A stretch of DNA of 64,000 bases from an uncultured Sphingobacteriales bacterium (GTDB lineage Bacteria; Bacteroidota; Bacteroidia; Chitinophagales; Chitinophagaceae). The position numbers and the translations under genes are program-made. The stretch spans positions 57,558-121,557 of the forward strand of contig CALKHN010000090.1 of assembly GCA_937991535.1 (NCBI GenBank), written 5' to 3'. This document shows positions 60,948-64,000 of the stretch, piece after piece. The notes under the pieces are model-generated. The model made no database searches, was not told the DNA's origin, and was given only the letters and a program-made list of their open reading frames with translations. Positions within the stretch are counted from its first letter, which is position 1; every line of letters starts with the position of its first letter.

Positions 60948-61021
60948 AGTGCCCTGCAGTAAAGAACAATATTTCTTTGTCGTTTTTTAAAAGCATTCAA
61001 CTGAGCACCCCTGTTCCAGTC

Positions 61022-61603
61022 ATGAAAGAAGGTTCCAGTCACGAAAAAAATGATCAATTTGTTACATCTTTGATTCATGAGATTCGAAATCCATTGGCGA
61101 CTATCAAACTTGCGGTAGAAGTATTACAAAATATCAGCACCGATCATACGCAAAAAAGATATCTCGAAATGATCATGAAGAGTAATGAGCGAGTAAATGA
61201 TATCATAACACACGCGCTGGCTTCATTTCAGCATGAGATAAATGTGTTAAGAGAATACCCCTTACATCAATTGGTAGAAGAAGTATTAAATGCAAATGCG
61301 GACAGATTTTTTCTCTCGCATGTTAAGATCACGAAAAATTATACACGCTTTGCTTCTGCTGTTTTGGTCAACCAGAAAGAAATAAAGACAGCGCTGACGA
61401 ATATTATTATTAACGCCATAGAATCCTTGCCGGTATCTGGCGGTGAGTTAATTATTACAACAATAGCTGATGATGGAAAATGCACCCTGGTAATTGAAGA
61501 CAATGGAACAGGAATAGAAAAAGAACATCTTAACAATATCTTCAGGGCGTATTTCACTACAAAACCTAAAGGCGTAGGCTTGGGTCTGCCGGTAACACTG
61601 TAA
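61022..61603 (+). CDS. Soluble histidine kinase, truncated at the C-terminus by a premature stop
   Basis: 193 residues from the ATG at 61022 (MKEGSSHEKNDQFVTSL); the frame extends up to 60977. HisKA box LIHEIRNPLATIKLAVEVLQ, N-box NIIINAIESLP, G1 EDNGTGIEKEHL, G2 GVGLGLPVTL. It has no sensor domain. A TAA at 61601-61603 ends it, but the same frame continues SNKVTLHVQSERNVGTRFIL and SFEN to 61705, the normal last two strands of the ATPase fold. A single codon change has thus removed about 33 residues. It may be inactive. Confidence 0.8.
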   Translation: MKEGSSHEKNDQFVTSLIHEIRNPLATIKLAVEVLQNISTDHTQKRYLEMIMKSNERVNDIITHALASFQHEINVLREYPLHQLVEEVLNANADRFFLSHVKITKNYTRFASAVLVNQKEIKTALTNIIINAIESLPVSGGELIITTIADDGKCTLVIEDNGTGIEKEHLNNIFRAYFTTKPKGVGLGLPVTL

Positions 61604-61776
61604 CTGCTTGCATCAAATAAAGTTACCTTACATGTTCAATCTGAAAGAAATGTTGGAACACGCTTTATTCTATCTTTTGAAAATCGTCATGCTAAAATCT
61701 ATTAATAAAGTTTTGTTAACAGGTAAATTCTGGAATGTGTTTTGGAAAGTATAGATATACACTTTAAATAAAAAGA

Positions 61777-62153
61777 ATGAAAAATTATCTGAAATTACCG
61801 GCCTTATTGTTACTTAGCGCTGTTGTGATTGCTTCTTGCAGCAAAAAAGATGATCCCACCGACAACAATTTGTTTGTAGGTACCTACAAAGGAAAAATAA
61901 GTTATGTAAAAGAAGGAGAAAATAAATCCACAGATGATGGGAAAGTTACTGTTGTGAAAGTAGGCAATAATTACAACTTCGTGTTTTCTGATGGGATTCC
62001 GGATTTAAAAGGCGTTGAATTAAAAACGAAGGAAGCAATGCTGTCATTTCTATTGATGAAGATGCAACTAAGCTTATTCGTATTACTGCCGGTAAGCTGA
62101 TCATTGGTTACGCCAAAGACGGTGCTGTTTGGACGGCAGATTGTGATCGCTGA
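61777..62153 (+). pseudogene. Small exported lipoprotein, frameshifted near residue 86
   Basis: The start MKNYLKLPALLLLSAVVIAS and the lipobox VIASC are normal, and GTYKGKISYVKEGENKST and YNFVFSDGIPDLKGVEL follow. A lost A in the run near 62022-62026 then shifts frame; the other frame reads KNEGSNAVISIDEDATKLIR, then ITAGKLIIGYAKDGAVWTAD, and ends at 62151-62153. Without the shift this would be one lipoprotein of about 125 residues of unknown function. The frameshifted frame stops at 62100. Confidence 0.75.
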
Positions 62154-62197
62154 TCCATACCTAAATAATTGGTTTACTCCAGATTATTAAAACAGCC

Positions 62198-62244
62198 AAT
62201 AGAAAAGACCAGATAATACATAATACTATCTGGTCTTTTCTATT
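62198..62244. terminator. Perfect 18-bp-arm bidirectional terminator
   Basis: AATAGAAAAGACCAGATA (62198-62215) and TATCTGGTCTTTTCTATT (62227-62244) are perfectly complementary with an 11-base loop. It separates the lipoprotein gene (plus) from the convergent coiled-coil gene (minus). Confidence 0.9.
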
Positions 62245-62278
62245 GCAAAACCTGCCTGGTCAGGAATTACCTGTTTAT

Positions 62279-62716
62279 TCAGTGATTTCTGCGACCGACG
62301 TTTTTAATGGCATCTGTCAGTTCGTTCATATCCTGGTTAAACTCTTTCTTAAATTCAGTCCATTTACTGGTTTTAGTATCTGCAGATTCATCTATTTGAT
62401 TTTGCAGCTTGTTATTTTTTTCCTGGAGCGCCGTTATTTTTTTGTCATACTTCTTTTTAAGATCCATACTTAAATCAGCGTCAGCCAGCCTTAGCTCTGT
62501 GATCTTTTTTTTATTCTCTTCAATTTTGTTCTCCGCTTCCAGCTTAAACTGTTCAAAATCTGCGGCCGAATCAATCTTTGCCTTTGTTAAATTCTTTTTT
62601 GCTTCTGCGAGCTCTTTTCTTGCCTGTGCGCTCTTTTTATCTTCCTGGCTAAATGCGGAAAAATGAGTAGTGACAACCATCACAAATGTACCAATTCCTA
62701 CAAGTAATGTTTTCAT
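62279..62716 (-). CDS. Exported coiled-coil protein, stress-related type
   Basis: 145 residues, signal peptide ending near FSAFSQ (residue 24). The mature part is almost wholly charged alpha-helix and coiled coil (QARKELAEAKKNLTKAKIDS, KKKYDKKITALQEKNNKLQN). It resembles small periplasmic coiled-coil proteins annotated as stress-response (sll1863-like). A matching TAGCTTTG element lies upstream. Function unknown. Confidence 0.72.
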   Translation of the reverse strand: MKTLLVGIGTFVMVVTTHFSAFSQEDKKSAQARKELAEAKKNLTKAKIDSAADFEQFKLEAENKIEENKKKITELRLADADLSMDLKKKYDKKITALQEKNNKLQNQIDESADTKTSKWTEFKKEFNQDMNELTDAIKNVGRRNH

Positions 62717-62738
62717 TTTATTTTGTTTTTGTTAGATA

Positions 62739-62746
62739 CAAAGCTA
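62739..62746 (-). promoter_or_regulatory. Candidate -7 element (TAGCTTTG) of the coiled-coil gene
   Basis: Exact TAnnTTTG match on the minus strand, 22 bases before the ATG at 62716. No clear TTG at the right spacing. Confidence 0.45.
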
Positions 62747-62892
62747 ACACAACGCATGGCTGTTTTTGTTACATATCAATGTCTAAAAGTTGTAACATTC
62801 ACACAATATGACTGATTATAATTTTTAAAGCCTGCCATTTTATTAATAGTACCTTTACGGTCTGGTGAGACAATATTTTTAATAGAATTTTT

Positions 62893-63453
62893 GTGAAGCT
62901 GTTTATAAAAAACATGGTATGCATCCGTTGTAAGATGGTCGTAAAAGAGTCACTTTTAAAATTGGATATACCGTTCAGGACAATTGAGCTCGGGGAGATA
63001 GATGTGGAAGAAAGCCTCACCGTACCGCAGAGAGATCTGTTAAAGTCGGATTTATTAGCGTATGGTCTTGAACTGATGGATGATAAGAAGAGTGTGTTAA
63101 TAGAAAGAATCAAAAATGTAATTATTGAGCATGTTCATTATACGGAAGAGCCGTTGATTGTTAACTTTTCTGAATTCCTCAGCCAAAAACTTGAGTACGA
63201 TTACACTTACTTAGCTAACTTATTCTCTGAAGTGCAGGGTACAACTATTGAACAGTTCATTATCACCCATAAAATTGAAAGAGTAAAGGAACTATTGGTA
63301 TATAATGAACTTAATCTTACAGAAATAGCCTACCTGATGCATTACAGCAGTGTTTCACATCTTTCAAACCAGTTCAAGAAAGTAACAGGCCTCACCCCTT
63401 CTCATTTTAAAGCTTTAAAAGAAAAGAGACGCAATATGCTGGAAAACGTGTGA
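62893..63453 (+). CDS. AraC family regulator with N-terminal HMA-like CxxC segment
   Basis: 186 residues starting at GTG 62893 (MKLFIKNMVCIRCKMVVKES). The first 60 residues resemble a heavy-metal-associated ferredoxin-like fold with MVCIRC in the place of M-x-C-x-x-C. Residues about 95-186 form the AraC double helix-turn-helix: YTYLANLFSEVQGTTIEQFI, RVKELLVYNELNLTEIAYLM and HLSNQFKKVTGLTPSHFKAL. Bacteroidota carry many of these short HMA-AraC proteins; the metal is unknown. An in-frame ATG follows eight codons later, so GTG is the choice only because the strand KLFIKN is needed for the HMA fold. TACCTTTA (62850-62857) is a weak -7 candidate. Confidence 0.85.
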   Translation: MKLFIKNMVCIRCKMVVKESLLKLDIPFRTIELGEIDVEESLTVPQRDLLKSDLLAYGLELMDDKKSVLIERIKNVIIEHVHYTEEPLIVNFSEFLSQKLEYDYTYLANLFSEVQGTTIEQFIITHKIERVKELLVYNELNLTEIAYLMHYSSVSHLSNQFKKVTGLTPSHFKALKEKRRNMLENV

Positions 63454-63524
63454 ATCCTGCACATACTATGATAGCATATGAAGACACGTTCCGGAAGAAT
63501 AATCTCCCGGTGTATGTTATTAAA

Positions 63525-63941
63525 TCATAAAAGCTGGTTAATTCCTGCCTCTTCCTCAAAAGGGATAAGCTCATTTATGTAATTTTCAAGGTCTTGCCGG
63601 AATACAGGATTGTTAATGCAGGATGCAAACAGCGCTTCTGTGCCGCCAGCCAACAATATTCCCGAGGTTATCATTTCTGTCAACTGTGGGTTCTGATCTA
63701 TCCAATGCTTCTTCAGCGAATGATCTTTTAAAAATGATATAATAATATCCGATTTAAAAACAGAAGTGGACCTGGGAGCCAGAAACGTAATTCTCTCCGG
63801 CTTTGTCACTTTGGTTTGGGATGCTGAGGAACCTCGCTTCTTTTCAATCAACACAGCCCTTAGATCAAGTCCAGTATAGAAAACACCTGAGACGACATTT
63901 CCCTGGTAATAGCTGTTTGTAGTTGAATTCACCTCATCCAT
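63525..63941 (-). CDS. Hypothetical protein
   Basis: 138 residues: MDEVNSTTNSYYQGNVVSGV, VLIEKKRGSSASQTKVTKPE, a helix-rich second half (HSLKKHWIDQNPQLTEMITS, FRQDLENYINELIPFEEEAG). No signal peptide, membrane segment or known domain seen. It is convergent with the AraC gene with no clear terminator between them. Confidence 0.5.
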   Translation of the reverse strand: MDEVNSTTNSYYQGNVVSGVFYTGLDLRAVLIEKKRGSSASQTKVTKPERITFLAPRSTSVFKSDIIISFLKDHSLKKHWIDQNPQLTEMITSGILLAGGTEALFASCINNPVFRQDLENYINELIPFEEEAGINQLL

Positions 63942-64000
63942 CCAGGTAAGCCTCTAACCAGTCCCATCCTTGTTATACGAAAAAAAAGCTGTAAGGGTCG

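Overview
The window looks like a chromosome segment of a Bacteroidota bacterium, most likely family Chitinophagaceae. Signs are the SusC/SusD pair, several TAnnTTTG promoter elements (some with TTG/TTTG about 19 nt upstream), a tmRNA with a YAMAA-type tag, a short Lys/Ala/Pro histone-H1-like protein, CRTAC1-type FG-GAP lipoproteins and the core gene order. No tRNA, rRNA or CRISPR array was seen.

Positions 1 to about 6,490 are an AT-rich genomic island inserted at the 3' end of the tmRNA gene (ssrA, 6496-6885, minus). A tyrosine recombinase sits next to the tmRNA. The island carries the tail of a subtilisin-like peptidase of the kind found in anti-phage ATPase/protease pairs, a DUF1508 (YegP-like) protein, a compact ubiquitin-like operon (three-domain poly-Ubl protein, an E1 with an N-terminal DUF6791-like domain, and a DUF6527 zinc-ligand protein) and a DUF1016/YhcG PD-(D/E)XK nuclease. 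This is the most novel part of the window. A 288-base hairpin-rich leader precedes the Ubl operon.

Positions 7.1-20.2 kb are mostly core genes: rseP, dxr, a GH3 protein, rplU-rpmA behind a textbook Bacteroidota promoter, an H1-like protein, a PolX/PHP protein whose polymerase motif looks degenerate, a very large NtrY-like kinase and mazG. Positions 20.5-27.1 kb hold a SET-domain gene and a signalling cluster (hybrid kinase, CHASE3 kinase, CheR, CheB, response regulator) in decay: a frameshifted and internally deleted kinase, a nonsense codon in cheR, a frameshifted response regulator and a Rieske-domain pseudogene. A clade-3 type catalase follows at 28.3 kb.

Positions 29.9-58.3 kb form an alpha-mannoside (N-glycan or mannan-like) utilisation locus. 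It has three GH92 enzymes with different N-terminal architectures, SusC/SusD, an (alpha/alpha)6 glycosidase-like protein, a sugar-porter MFS, a mannose-6-phosphate-isomerase-like protein, a ROK kinase, a DUF4185/5005-like lipoprotein, a CRTAC1-family lipoprotein, a HutC-type GntR regulator, an FAD oxidoreductase and a phosphotriesterase-like hydrolase. HutC-like palindromes lie at two intergenic promoter regions. The last part (58.3-64 kb) has a decayed REP/RAYT element, a ChaA-like antiporter, a cupin, a truncated soluble kinase, a frameshifted lipoprotein, a coiled-coil exported protein and an AraC regulator with an HMA-like N-terminus.
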